Positions 37,112 through 45,970 of a stretch of 54,568 nucleotides of DNA are shown here, piece after piece. Within the stretch, counting starts at the first letter, position 1, and every line of letters starts with the position of its first letter. Under the pieces are notes generated by a model that was not told the origin of the DNA, did no database searches, and saw nothing but the letters and a program-made list of their open reading frames with translations. A program made the position numbers and the translations under genes. Source of the DNA: Methylococcaceae bacterium (GTDB lineage Bacteria > Pseudomonadota > Gammaproteobacteria > Methylococcales > Methylomonadaceae); contig DAOUSN010000012.1 in assembly GCA_030627205.1 (NCBI GenBank), forward strand, positions 1-54,568. Direction: 5' to 3'.

Positions 37112-38025
37112 GTTTTAAGAAGGAAGTTAACTAAATTACTTTTTCCAAGATTTATAGTTTGCCCTAAACTAATGATACCTTCTCCTGTTAGAGGCATGGC
37201 TTCTCGGTGTAAAAATATCGTTTGTTGAGTTTCATTAAACAAGATATAAGTACCATTGGAACTTTTATCTACTAAAATATATTTTCCTCGACTGAACTCA
37301 ATGAAAGCATGTATTCTAGATACAAATTGGGTGTTAATAGGAATATCAGCTTCTTGGCTGCGACCTAAACTAAAAGGGACAGAAGAAAATGGAACTAAAA
37401 ATTTTTGTTGGTCAAAAGTAAGTTGTAATTTTAAAGGATGCTCAGGTTCAGAAGGCGTAGCACGTGCAATATAGGTTGCATCCTCTTCATTTTCCCAGAT
37501 AATTTCCCAGATAGACAGCTCGGTTTTTTTACCTTTAATGGGAGCAACATCATAAACACGCGCCATCATTTTTAATGAACCGTTAAGTTCTTCAACAACA
37601 ATATTCGTGGTTAAAATTTGTCTTGCTTTGGCAAAACTTGAAATACGGGCGGCAACATTGACCGTATCACCAAAAATATCGCCTTTATCTTGAATAATGT
37701 TACCTGAGTGTAAACCAATGCGGATTGCAATTGCAGCTATTTTTAATTCATGGTGAGAATCAATAATATTATGCATTGCACAGGCTGCTTGTACTGCAAA
37801 ATCAGCCGAAGGGTAACGACACATGACCTCATCACCAATAGTTTTTATCACAATTCCTTGATACTCTTCAGTGATTCTAATCATTAAATTAAGGCAAATA
37901 TCAATCTTTTTTTTTGCTGCTAGATCACCTAAGGTATCGTAAAGAGCCGTGCTGCCTGCAATATCGGCAAACATTACCGTACAATGATGATTAGAATCAT
38001 TTTTAAGTTTAAAAAATTTGAACAA
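37108..38025 (-). CDS. Class III adenylate/guanylate cyclase with C-terminal FHA domain
   Basis: The cyclase domain (~15-190) has VMFADIAGSTALYD and KTIGDEVMCRYPSADFAV, holding the two metal aspartates (in FADI and GDEV), and GDTVNVAARI. A FHA domain follows (~213-290): FSLGRSQEADIPI, SRIHAFIEF and DKSSNGTYILF. FHA domains bind phosphothreonine, so the activity may depend on Ser/Thr kinases and be reversed by PP2C enzymes like those in this window. Translation starts at TTG, with AGGAG 5-6 nt upstream (on the minus strand). Whether it makes cAMP or cGMP cannot be told. Confidence 0.85.
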   Translation of the reverse strand: MFKFFKLKNDSNHHCTVMFADIAGSTALYDTLGDLAAKKKIDICLNLMIRITEEYQGIVIKTIGDEVMCRYPSADFAVQAACAMHNIIDSHHELKIAAIAIRIGLHSGNIIQDKGDIFGDTVNVAARISSFAKARQILTTNIVVEELNGSLKMMARVYDVAPIKGKKTELSIWEIIWENEEDATYIARATPSEPEHPLKLQLTFDQQKFLVPFSSVPFSLGRSQEADIPINTQFVSRIHAFIEFSRGKYILVDKSSNGTYILFNETQQTIFLHREAMPLTGEGIISLGQTINLGKSNLVNFLLKT

Positions 38026-38329
38026 TTAATCTCCTAATTTGCTCTATAAATCAAACGATACAATAATTTTATTTCTATATAAAATCAAATTGTAATGATA
38101 AAATTGACGCTTAAACCCATTTTATAACCTCGTTATTTGCTGGATATTATATGGATAAAAGCAGCTAATGAAAACCTAAACGTTGAAGGTTCGGTGATGG
38201 TTATCTTAACTGATTAAGGAAATTGTTTATGTATTCCCAATCTGGGAAAAATAAAACTCATGAAATATTAATTGGAAATAAAGGTGAATATCAGCATAAA
38301 ATGTTTATTATTAGTTTAACGGAATTAAG
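38026..38329. other. Intergenic region before the AAA remnant; one short ORF, otherwise unassigned
   Basis: The first part should hold the minus-strand cyclase promoter. On the plus strand a short frame at 38229-38333 (34 codons, starting MYSQSGKNKTHE) ends in ATGA overlapping the start of the broken ATPase gene. Its product matches nothing I recognise. A second unanchored stretch (about 38130-38210) encodes WIKAANENLNVEGS before a TAA and looks like gene debris. No tRNA or strong hairpin is seen. Confidence 0.35.
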
Positions 38330-38641
38330 ATGAAAAGAATTATAAGTTTTAAAATAAATGGCTTTAAAGCTGAAAATAGAATAGCTGAGATCAATTTTTC
38401 AAAAGATAATGTAACGGTTATTTATGGTGATAATGGTTGTGGGAAAACTACTTTTTTAAAAACTATTTTTTTATTTTTATCTCAATATGAAAATTCTTTA
38501 AATATAAAATGGCAAAGAGAACTAATGTCACTTCTTTCAAAACTTTTGCCTGATACGCAAATTATTGTTGCCTCTCACTCACCTGCTTTAGCAAAAAGAA
38601 ATCCACAATTTCTTTATGAGTTAAAAGTGTGGATAGCTTAA
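38330..38641 (+). pseudogene. AAA/RecF-like ATPase remnant with the middle deleted
   Basis: This 103-residue frame starts like AAA_15/AAA_21-type ATPases of the OLD/RecF/SMC sort (ISFKINGFKAENRIAEINFS, then Walker A YGDNGCGKTTFLKTI, ~31-45). It then jumps, after only about ten residues, to a C-terminal end: QRELMSLLSKLLPDTQIIVASHSPAL, the H-loop region that normally follows Walker B. The signature motif and Walker B are missing. A single in-frame internal deletion of a 400-600 residue gene explains this. The original was probably a defence or DNA-repair ATPase. A 29-codon frame at 38643-38732 directly after it may be part of the lost neighbour. Confidence 0.6.
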
Positions 38642-38784
38642 AATGTTAGGGATGCGATATGAAATTGACGAACTGTTAAATATAGCAATAATGACAGGTG
38701 TTCCATCTAATATTGTAGAGCTTTACACATAATCACAGTGCTAAAAAACGTTAAAAAAGGTAAATCTAAATAATCAGAGGTTTC

Positions 38785-39399
38785 ATGTCATACAGCGAAT
38801 ATAAAAATTATGGAAAAACGCAGTTAGCCAATATTTTTAAGTTGACCATTAAATTAATGCCTATTTTTGATTTTAAGCAAGACGAAGAAGCGATAAAAAA
38901 ATATGCTGAATTTCAAAATAGAATGGATAACTTAGCGGCTAGAACTAGAATTGCTAATACAAATGAAGCCACTAGAATAGGTCTTTTAGTTTCACCCATT
39001 TTGATAGAAGCCAGTATTTTATATGATCTAGGTCTTTTTTTTGAACAACCTTTCGATTTAACCAAAGAAGAAACACCTGATTTACCCCATCAACTCAATG
39101 GTGCATGGGATGGGGCTTTAACACTGGATAGTTTGGATTTTTCCGCCCCCATTATTTCCATTGTAGAAGTTAAACCCAACAAATTATCAGATGGACTTGG
39201 ACAATGTATTGCTGAAATGTATGCCACTAAAATAAAATTTAAACAAGAAAAAATTTACGGTATTATTACAGATGGCGAGGTATGGGAATTTCTTTTATTA
39301 AAAGAAAATAAATTACTTATCCATTCGGGTAATTGTCATATTAGTAATGTCATCAAAATTATTGGCAATATTGGCTGTATAGTAAAAGAGTTTAATTAA
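38785..39399 (+). CDS. PD-(D/E)xK-like protein of unknown function
   Basis: The 204-residue protein has a helical N-terminal half (QDEEAIKKYAEFQNRMDNLAARTRIANTNEA) and then NGAWDGALT (~107-115) followed by ISIVEVKPNKLSDGLGQCIAEMYAT (~127-151). The spacing of D and E-x-K, followed by a Q-containing helix, is that of restriction-endonuclease-like folds. The IYGIITDGEVWEFLLL strand pair closes the domain. Such proteins are frequent in cyanobacteria and some gammaproteobacteria and have no established role. It sits between the ATPase remnant and the O-antigen cluster, whose first gene starts 47 bp later. Confidence 0.5.
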   Translation: MSYSEYKNYGKTQLANIFKLTIKLMPIFDFKQDEEAIKKYAEFQNRMDNLAARTRIANTNEATRIGLLVSPILIEASILYDLGLFFEQPFDLTKEETPDLPHQLNGAWDGALTLDSLDFSAPIISIVEVKPNKLSDGLGQCIAEMYATKIKFKQEKIYGIITDGEVWEFLLLKENKLLIHSGNCHISNVIKIIGNIGCIVKEFN

Positions 39400-39446
39400 T
39401 AAAACGATTAAAACAGATTAAATATTATTTTAAGAGAAAATTATTC

Positions 39447-40907
39447 ATGACTGATATTGTATTTATAAACCCTGGTGATCGAAAAGCGGTTTTTCAAGAA
39501 TTAGGTAAAAATTTAACCGCCATTGAACCCCCGTTTCAAATTGCTTCTTATGCGGCGTATTTAAGAAATAAGGGCTTTAGTGTCGCTATTATTGATGCCA
39601 ATGCTGAAAATATTTCACCTGCTGAAGTGGCTCAAAAAATTAACGCCATTAATCCCCTATTAACCGCTCTTATTGTCTATGGAAATCAACCCTCTGCATC
39701 GACGCAAAATATGACCATTAGCGGTAAAATTGTGAAGGCAATCAAAGAAGGCAGTGATTCTTTAGTGGTGTTAGGCGGACTGCATGCCTCCGCATTACCG
39801 AAACAAACTTTTGAACAAGAAAATGCGGATTTTATTATCGAAGGGGAAGAGCAAATCCCGTTAAAAGAGTTACTTGACTACTTGAAAGGCGACAAAGTAT
39901 TATCTGAAGTGAGTGGGATTTGGTACTCAGAAAATAATGAAACCAAACACAATGCCAAGCCGCTTTTAATTAAAGATTTAGACGAATATTTACCGATTGC
40001 CGCTTGGGATTTATTGCCCATGGAACTTTACAGGGCACATAATTGGCATTGCTTTGATAATATTGAAAACCGTCAACCTTATGGGGCGATTTATACCAGT
40101 TTAGGGTGTCCTTATAGTTGTACTTTTTGTTGCATTAATGCCCCTTATGGTGGTTCAAGCCTGCGTTGTCGTAGCCCTGAATTAGTGGTTGAAGAAATTA
40201 CCTTATTAAGTGAAAAATATGGAATTAAAAATTTAAAAATCATTGACGAAATGTTTGTGTTGAACGAAAATCATTACATGAAAATCGCTGATTTATTGAT
40301 TGAAAAAAAGCTTGATTTAAATATCTGGGCGTATGCGCGAGTCGATACTGTTAAAGAAAAAACCTTAACAAAATTAAAACAAGCAGGCATTAATTGGTTG
40401 GCACTCGGGATTGAATCGGCGAATGCTGAAGTGCGAGATGGAGCCTCTAAAAAGATGAAACCCCGTGATATTGCTGAGATTGTTAATGAGATTCAAGCCG
40501 CAGGGATTCATGTTATTGCTAATTTTATCTTTGGTTTACAAGATGATACCCTTGAGTCCATGACGGAAACTTTAGAGATGGCAAAAGCCCTTAATTGTGA
40601 ATTTGCAAATTTTTATTGTGCAATGGCTTATCCAGGGTCTCAATTGTATAATATTGCCCTAAAAGAAAACTTAAAATTACCCGATGCGTGGACGGGATTT
40701 TCTCAACATTCCTATAATATTCAACCTTTACCGTCAAAACAATTAACCGCTAAAGAAATTGTCTCTTTTAGAGATAATGCCTTTCATGAATACAATGAGA
40801 GCGCGCCTTATCTGGCTATGCTTGAAAAAACATTTGGCGTAGCCGTTAAAGAACACATGATAGAAACGACTAGCACTCGATTAAAAAGAGCAATTTTAAA
40901 CGATTAA
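39447..40907 (+). CDS. B12-binding-domain radical SAM protein
   Basis: This 486-residue protein has an N-terminal cobalamin-binding fold (~1-155, IASYAAYLRNKGFSVAIIDANAE..., VVLGGLHASALP) and a radical SAM core with CPYSCTFCC (about 221-228), followed by DEMFVLNENHYMKIAD and LALGIESANAEVRDG. The usual DxHxxG motif of B12 binding is not obvious, so cobalamin may bind base-off without His ligation or not at all. Relatives methylate unreactive carbons or rearrange substrates. It opens the polysaccharide cluster (next gene 2 bp away), so a sugar or lipid-carrier substrate is likely but unproven. Cobalamin genes occur elsewhere in the window. Confidence 0.8.
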   Translation: MTDIVFINPGDRKAVFQELGKNLTAIEPPFQIASYAAYLRNKGFSVAIIDANAENISPAEVAQKINAINPLLTALIVYGNQPSASTQNMTISGKIVKAIKEGSDSLVVLGGLHASALPKQTFEQENADFIIEGEEQIPLKELLDYLKGDKVLSEVSGIWYSENNETKHNAKPLLIKDLDEYLPIAAWDLLPMELYRAHNWHCFDNIENRQPYGAIYTSLGCPYSCTFCCINAPYGGSSLRCRSPELVVEEITLLSEKYGIKNLKIIDEMFVLNENHYMKIADLLIEKKLDLNIWAYARVDTVKEKTLTKLKQAGINWLALGIESANAEVRDGASKKMKPRDIAEIVNEIQAAGIHVIANFIFGLQDDTLESMTETLEMAKALNCEFANFYCAMAYPGSQLYNIALKENLKLPDAWTGFSQHSYNIQPLPSKQLTAKEIVSFRDNAFHEYNESAPYLAMLEKTFGVAVKEHMIETTSTRLKRAILND

Positions 40908-40909
40908 AG

Positions 40910-41524
40910 ATGGAGTTTTCTAAAAAAGACACCCTTCAATTCATCAAATTTATTATTATTTTGACTATGGTGATGGGAGGTATTATTTCGCTACGCATTA
41001 TTTTTGAAAATGAATATAATACTGCGGTTAATTTTGTTAAAATGAACCCTGATTCGGAAATAATATTTTTAGCTTTTTTTATTATTTCTAGTGTTGCTTC
41101 TTTTCCAACCTTACCGTTAAATGTTTTAGCAGGTTTACTTTATGGTACTTGGATTGGCGGCGGGATTGTGATTGCAGGGGCTGTTATCGGATCTTATTTA
41201 ACCTATGTTTTAGTGCGTTTTTTTAAAAATAAACGGATGCATTCGTTTGAAGAAGACTCTTTATATGCTAAATTAGCCAATCATGATTTTGACTATCAAA
41301 CCATTATTTGCTTACGCTTAAATATTTTTTTACCCACTTTTTTAGTGAATACGGTGTTGGCAGGTAGCAAAATTGGACGGTTTAAATTTTTTGTCACTGC
41401 ACTGATTGGTTTCACTCCTTTTTCCTTTTTAATATCTTATTTAGGTCATTTAGCGAATGGCGACATGGATCTGTTTTATCGCTTAATTACCGAACATGAT
41501 TTTTCTAAATACGAGTTATTTTAA
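40910..41524 (+). CDS. VTT-domain (TVP38/TMEM64, DedA-like) membrane protein
   Basis: The 204-residue protein has about five hydrophobic segments and the VTT/SNARE-assoc signature: SFPTLPLNVLAGLLYGTWIGGGIVIAGAVIGSYLTYVLVRFF, then RLNIFLPTFLVNTVLAGSKIG and IGFTPFSFLISYLG. DedA-superfamily relatives recycle or flip polyprenyl-phosphate carriers across membranes. Its position between the radical SAM gene and a DPM1-like GT2 gene suggests handling of undecaprenyl-linked sugar. Stop and start of the next gene overlap (TAATG), indicating tight co-translation. Confidence 0.8.
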   Translation: MEFSKKDTLQFIKFIIILTMVMGGIISLRIIFENEYNTAVNFVKMNPDSEIIFLAFFIISSVASFPTLPLNVLAGLLYGTWIGGGIVIAGAVIGSYLTYVLVRFFKNKRMHSFEEDSLYAKLANHDFDYQTIICLRLNIFLPTFLVNTVLAGSKIGRFKFFVTALIGFTPFSFLISYLGHLANGDMDLFYRLITEHDFSKYELF

Positions 41525-42468
41525 TGTTAGTATCCGTTGTTTTTTCTTTTCGTGATGAAGAAAGTAATATCCAAGAATTAATTAATCGCGTTCGCAATGT
41601 TTTTTTAAAATCAAAGATGGATTATGAACTTATTTTTGTCAATGATGATTCGACTGATGGCTCTTTAGCCCTGTTACAACAGGAAAGGCAGGCTGATGAA
41701 AAAATAAAAATCATTAGTATGTCACGTTGTTTTGGGGTTTCACCGTGTGTATTAGCAGGCATGAAATATAGTACGGGGGATGCTGTCGTTTATATGGATA
41801 GTGATTTACAAGACCCGCCAGAGTTAATTGAAACAATGATAACAGAATGGCAACAAGGTTTTGACGTGGTTCATACCACCCGTACTAAACGTCATGGTGA
41901 ACATCCCTTAAAAATGATGATTACAGGTTGGGCTTATAAAATTATCAACTTTGTTTCAGAAATTAATATTAAAGAAAATACGGGGGATTTTAAATTATTA
42001 TCCCGAAAAGTTGTAGATCAAATTTTAAGATTGGATGAGCATGACCCGTTTATGCGGGGTCTACCTGTTTGGGTTGGCTTTAAACAAACCCATATTTATT
42101 ATGAACGTGATGCACGTTTTGCAGGTGAAGCTCACTTTTCAATTTTTAGTAAAGGGCCGACGAAAGAATTTATACGCGGGATTGTTTCCTATTCGTCCTC
42201 ACCGCTTTATTTATCCTTTTATTTAGGACTGCTAACCTGTTTAGTATCGGCTTTTTTAATTGTTTACGCACTGATTATTAAAGTATTAGGCGTATCAGGC
42301 GAAGGTATTCCGAGTATTATTATTGCTATTTCATTTTTTAGTGGAATTACTATGGTCATTAATGGCATTATGGGCTTGTATATTGCAAAAATATATGAAC
42401 AATTAAAAGGACGACCGCGTTATATTATCGCCGATACCGAAGGGTTTGAATCACCTGAAAAAGAATAA
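41524..42468 (+). CDS. GT2 polyprenyl-phosphate glycosyltransferase (DPM1/GtrB-like)
   Basis: The 314-residue protein has a GT-A domain with VVFSFRDEESNIQELI, VNDDSTDGSLALL, DSDLQDPPELIE (the DxD-type metal site, ~91-102) and ENTGDFKLLSRKV. Two C-terminal membrane helices follow (~229-250, ~262-290). This architecture belongs to GtrB/ArnC/DPM1-like enzymes that load a sugar from a nucleotide donor onto polyprenyl phosphate. It overlaps the VTT gene. It likely supplies a lipid-linked sugar for a periplasmic modification of the polysaccharide. The sugar is not identifiable from sequence. Confidence 0.88.
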   Translation: MLVSVVFSFRDEESNIQELINRVRNVFLKSKMDYELIFVNDDSTDGSLALLQQERQADEKIKIISMSRCFGVSPCVLAGMKYSTGDAVVYMDSDLQDPPELIETMITEWQQGFDVVHTTRTKRHGEHPLKMMITGWAYKIINFVSEINIKENTGDFKLLSRKVVDQILRLDEHDPFMRGLPVWVGFKQTHIYYERDARFAGEAHFSIFSKGPTKEFIRGIVSYSSSPLYLSFYLGLLTCLVSAFLIVYALIIKVLGVSGEGIPSIIIAISFFSGITMVINGIMGLYIAKIYEQLKGRPRYIIADTEGFESPEKE

Positions 42469-42506
42469 CGTTATCAAAAAAATTAAATATACATTGGAAA
42501 ATCTAT

Positions 42507-43940
42507 ATGAAAAAAACAGTAAGAGCGGTTATTTTAGCAGGTGGTACAGGGTCGCGTTTATGGCCGTTATCCAGAAAACAGATTCCTAAACAATTTCTTT
42601 GTCTTAATGGCAAAGAAACGATGTTAAAAGCAACGACTGATAGGATTGAATCTTTTTGTACGGCTGAAAACGTGGTGGTGGTTTCCAGTCAAGAGCATGT
42701 AACTGGTGAAGCCTATCATGCTCTACAACCCTATCAAGTGATTTCTGAACCCGTGGGAAGAAATACTGCCCCTGCTATTGCGTTGGCAGCGGCGTATTTA
42801 CAACTTCAAAACACGGATGAAGACCCTATTATGGTGGTGCTTCCAGCCGATCATGTGATTCAAAATATTGATGCTTTTCATCAAGCTTTAGAGCAAGCGA
42901 TAGAGGCGGCATCAAGCGATTATTTAGTTTCGTTTGGTATTTTACCGACCCATGCGGATACAGGTTTTGGCTACATTAAAGCGAACACAAATTATTCGGA
43001 GTCTCTGCCTACTAACACCTTAATGGTTGAAGGCTTTACTGAAAAACCTAACCGTGAAACAGCGATAAGTTATTTAGAAGAGGGCGGGTATTTTTGGAAT
43101 TCAGGGATGTTTGTTTGGAAAGCTTCTGTACTGCTTGAAGCCATTAAAAAATATTTACCTGAAGTAGATTTGGTGTTAAAAACCATCTTAAAAAGTCATC
43201 AACAAGGACTTTCACTACAAGAATCTGTCAATAAAGTATTTGAACAAATGCCTACTATTTCCATAGATTATGGCGTATTAGAAAAAGTAGTCGCTCAAGA
43301 AAATAAATTATTAGTCCTTCCTTGTGATATTCAATGGAACGATGTGGGTAGCTGGGATGCCGTCCATGAAATATCTCCTCATGATGAAAATGGTAACGTG
43401 ACTCAAGGCAATGCCTTTGCTTTAGATTGTAAAAATTCATTACTTCAAAGCAATCATCGTTTAGTGGCTGCGATTGGGATGGAAGATATTTGTCTTATTG
43501 AAACTGCTGATGCGATTTTATTAGCTAAACGAGGGGATACGCAACGGGTTAAAGAGGTCGTTGAAGAATTAAAAAAACAGAATGCGCAAGAACATTTATT
43601 GCATTTAACCGTTCGTCGACCTTGGGGAACGTATACAGTTCTTGAAGAGCAACCGGGCTTTAAGATAAAACGTATTTTAGTGAAACCTGGGGCCTCGTTA
43701 TCATTACAAAGTCATCAACATCGTTCTGAACACTGGGTGGTTATCTCAGGCACAGCAACCGTTACCTGTAATAATAAAACGATAATAGTGACTAAAAATC
43801 AATCAACTTATATTCCTGTCGGTGAAAAACACCGCTTAGAAAATAGAGGTAAAATAGACGTTCAATTAATTGAAGTTCAAGTGGGTGATTATGTTGCCGA
43901 AGATGATATAGAGCGTTTTGATGATATTTACGGACGATAA
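42507..43940 (+). CDS. manC: Mannose-1-phosphate guanylyltransferase/mannose-6-phosphate isomerase
   Basis: The 477-residue bifunctional enzyme has an N-terminal pyrophosphorylase (AVILAGGTGSRLWPLSRKQIPKQFL, VVLPADHVIQ, MVEGFTEKPNRETA, WNSGMFVWKA) and a C-terminal cupin isomerase with VRRPWGTY, KPGASLSLQSHQHRSEHWVV and the QSTYIPVGEKHRLEN loop. It makes mannose-1-P into GDP-mannose and interconverts Fru-6-P and Man-6-P (AlgA/ManC/XanB type). A phosphomannomutase is not present in the window. The enzyme points to mannose or a GDP-mannose-derived sugar in the exported polysaccharide. Confidence 0.93.
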   Translation: MKKTVRAVILAGGTGSRLWPLSRKQIPKQFLCLNGKETMLKATTDRIESFCTAENVVVVSSQEHVTGEAYHALQPYQVISEPVGRNTAPAIALAAAYLQLQNTDEDPIMVVLPADHVIQNIDAFHQALEQAIEAASSDYLVSFGILPTHADTGFGYIKANTNYSESLPTNTLMVEGFTEKPNRETAISYLEEGGYFWNSGMFVWKASVLLEAIKKYLPEVDLVLKTILKSHQQGLSLQESVNKVFEQMPTISIDYGVLEKVVAQENKLLVLPCDIQWNDVGSWDAVHEISPHDENGNVTQGNAFALDCKNSLLQSNHRLVAAIGMEDICLIETADAILLAKRGDTQRVKEVVEELKKQNAQEHLLHLTVRRPWGTYTVLEEQPGFKIKRILVKPGASLSLQSHQHRSEHWVVISGTATVTCNNKTIIVTKNQSTYIPVGEKHRLENRGKIDVQLIEVQVGDYVAEDDIERFDDIYGR

Positions 43941-43949
43941 GGGCGTATT

Positions 43950-44744
43950 TTGAAGAATTTATGTTTTGCACTTTGGCATTATCGGGGTTTTATCTTAGGC
44001 AGTGTTAAGCGAGAATTTCAGTCTAAATATAGAAACTCAATGTTAGGGGCTGCATGGACGGTAATTAATCCATTAGCGATGATTATCGTTTATACGGTTA
44101 TTTTTTCGCAAGTCATGCGTGCAAAATTACCAGACATTGATACGACTTTCGCTTATAGTATTTATCTTTGTGCCGGGATTTTAACCTGGGGATTGTTTGC
44201 TGAAATTCTTGGAAAAGCACAAAGTGTGTTTATTGATAATGCTAATTTATTAAAAAAAGTGAGTTTTCCGCGATTATGTTTACCTATTATTGTGGTAGCT
44301 AATGCGGTGCTTAATTTTTTAATTATTTTTAGTTTATTTACCTTATTTTTAGCGATAAGTAATAACTTTCCTGGTTGGGTTTATTTAGCTGTTTTCCCAG
44401 TTCTATTTATCAATGTTTTGTTTGCGATTGGTTTAGGGATAACAGTAGGGGTTCTCAATGTTTTTTTTCGAGATATAGGTCAACTTTTTACCATTATTTT
44501 ACAGTTTTGGTTTTGGCTAACTCCTATTATTTATCCCATTAGTATTATTCCCGAATCATTACGGGTTTATGTTGAATTAAATCCTATGGTTAATATTATT
44601 TCAGCCTATCAAACCATTCTTGTTAAAGGTGAATTACCTCAATGGCAAGGGTTATATATGGTTTCAGCCCTTTCTATTCTCCTATGTTTAATCGGCTTGT
44701 CATTATTCCGTAAACATTCAGGAGATATGGTGGATGAATTGTAA
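43950..44744 (+). CDS. wzm: O-antigen/polysaccharide ABC transporter permease (Wzm)
   Basis: This 264-residue ABC-2 family membrane protein starts at TTG (43950), with AAGGGCG just upstream and no alternative ATG before the conserved REFQSKYRNSMLGAAWTVINPL. It then shows about six helices and the FFRDIGQLFTIILQFWFWLTPIIYPISIIPE and YVELNPMVNIISAYQ segments typical of Wzm/KpsM relatives. It forms the inner-membrane channel exporting undecaprenyl-linked polysaccharide. It ends in the start codon of wzt. Confidence 0.9.
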   Translation: MKNLCFALWHYRGFILGSVKREFQSKYRNSMLGAAWTVINPLAMIIVYTVIFSQVMRAKLPDIDTTFAYSIYLCAGILTWGLFAEILGKAQSVFIDNANLLKKVSFPRLCLPIIVVANAVLNFLIIFSLFTLFLAISNNFPGWVYLAVFPVLFINVLFAIGLGITVGVLNVFFRDIGQLFTIILQFWFWLTPIIYPISIIPESLRVYVELNPMVNIISAYQTILVKGELPQWQGLYMVSALSILLCLIGLSLFRKHSGDMVDEL

Positions 44745-45970
44745 TGGGTGCAATTACAGTTATAAATTTAGGTAAAGCGTATAAACAATATCCAACTCGG
44801 TGGTCACGTCTTTTGGAATGGGTGATTCCATTTAGTAAACCTAAACACCACTTAAAATGGGTCTTACAGAATATAAGCTTCACTGTTAATTCGGGAGAAG
44901 CTCTTGGAATTATCGGGATTAATGGGGCAGGGAAAAGTACCTTATTGAAAATGATAACTGGGACAACTCAGCCGACGACAGGAAATGTGAGTATTTCAGG
45001 ACGGGTAGCGGCTTTATTAGAATTAGGCATGGGGTTTCATCCTGATTTTACAGGACGACAAAATGTTTTTATGTCGGGACAACTTTTAGGCTATACGGTT
45101 AATGATTTAACCCGCTTGATGCCAGAAATTGAAGCCTTTGCTGAGATTGGTGAGTATATCGACCAGCCTGTTCGGGTATATTCAAGTGGAATGCAAATGC
45201 GATTAGCCTTTAGTGTCGCTACTGCTATCCGTCCTGATATATTGATTGTTGATGAAGCTCTATCTGTGGGTGATGCGTATTTTCAACATAAAAGTATTGA
45301 TCGAATTAGAGAATATAGGAAGCAAGGAACAACTTTACTTATTGTTTCTCATGATAAACTAGCGATTCAAACCATGTGTGACCGTGCTATTCTATTAGAC
45401 TCAGGGGTTCTTGCCAAAGAAGGTGATCCTGAAGAAATAATGGATTTTTATAATGCCTTATTAGCGGATAGAGAAAATGGAAGCGTTCAGCAACAACAAA
45501 CAGAGGATGCTCGCATTCAAACTACGTCGGGAACAGGTGAGGCGGTTGTTAAAGAGATTAAACTTCTTAATGAAAAGTGTGAAATAATTGATGTCGTTGA
45601 TGTGGGTGAAAAAATTTGTTTATCCATTGAGGTGGAAGTTAAAGAAGCTATTCCAGAACTGGTATTAGGGTATATGATTAAAGATAGATTAGGACAATCT
45701 ATTTATGGAACGAATACACATCATTTAAACAGCCATCATGAAAATGTAAAAAAAGGACAATTAATAACTTATAACTTTAAGTTTGAGGCTAATTTAGGAA
45801 AAGGCTCTTATTCGATTGCGGTTGCCCTTCATTCTTCGGCAACTCATCTTCAAAAGAATTATGAATGGCGAAATTTAGCGTTAGTTTTTAATGTGGTTAA
45901 TCTTAATAAATCATCTTTTGTTGGAATGAATTGGCTGCCCCCCCAAACGGAAATTATTTATGCAGAATAA
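44744..45970 (+). CDS. wzt: O-antigen/polysaccharide ABC transporter ATPase (Wzt) with C-terminal carbohydrate-binding domain
   Basis: The 408 residues consist of an ABC ATPase (~1-245: Walker A GINGAGKST, signature YSSGMQMRLAF, Walker B ILIVDEALSVGD) and an extra beta-rich C-terminal domain (~270-405, ELVLGYMIKDRLGQSIYGTNTHHL..., SYSIAVALHSS). In the Wzt_C family this domain recognises the modified non-reducing end of the O-chain before export. That fits with the capping-like methyltransferases encoded next. Its end overlaps the methyltransferase start by 11 bp. Confidence 0.92.
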   Translation: MGAITVINLGKAYKQYPTRWSRLLEWVIPFSKPKHHLKWVLQNISFTVNSGEALGIIGINGAGKSTLLKMITGTTQPTTGNVSISGRVAALLELGMGFHPDFTGRQNVFMSGQLLGYTVNDLTRLMPEIEAFAEIGEYIDQPVRVYSSGMQMRLAFSVATAIRPDILIVDEALSVGDAYFQHKSIDRIREYRKQGTTLLIVSHDKLAIQTMCDRAILLDSGVLAKEGDPEEIMDFYNALLADRENGSVQQQQTEDARIQTTSGTGEAVVKEIKLLNEKCEIIDVVDVGEKICLSIEVEVKEAIPELVLGYMIKDRLGQSIYGTNTHHLNSHHENVKKGQLITYNFKFEANLGKGSYSIAVALHSSATHLQKNYEWRNLALVFNVVNLNKSSFVGMNWLPPQTEIIYAE

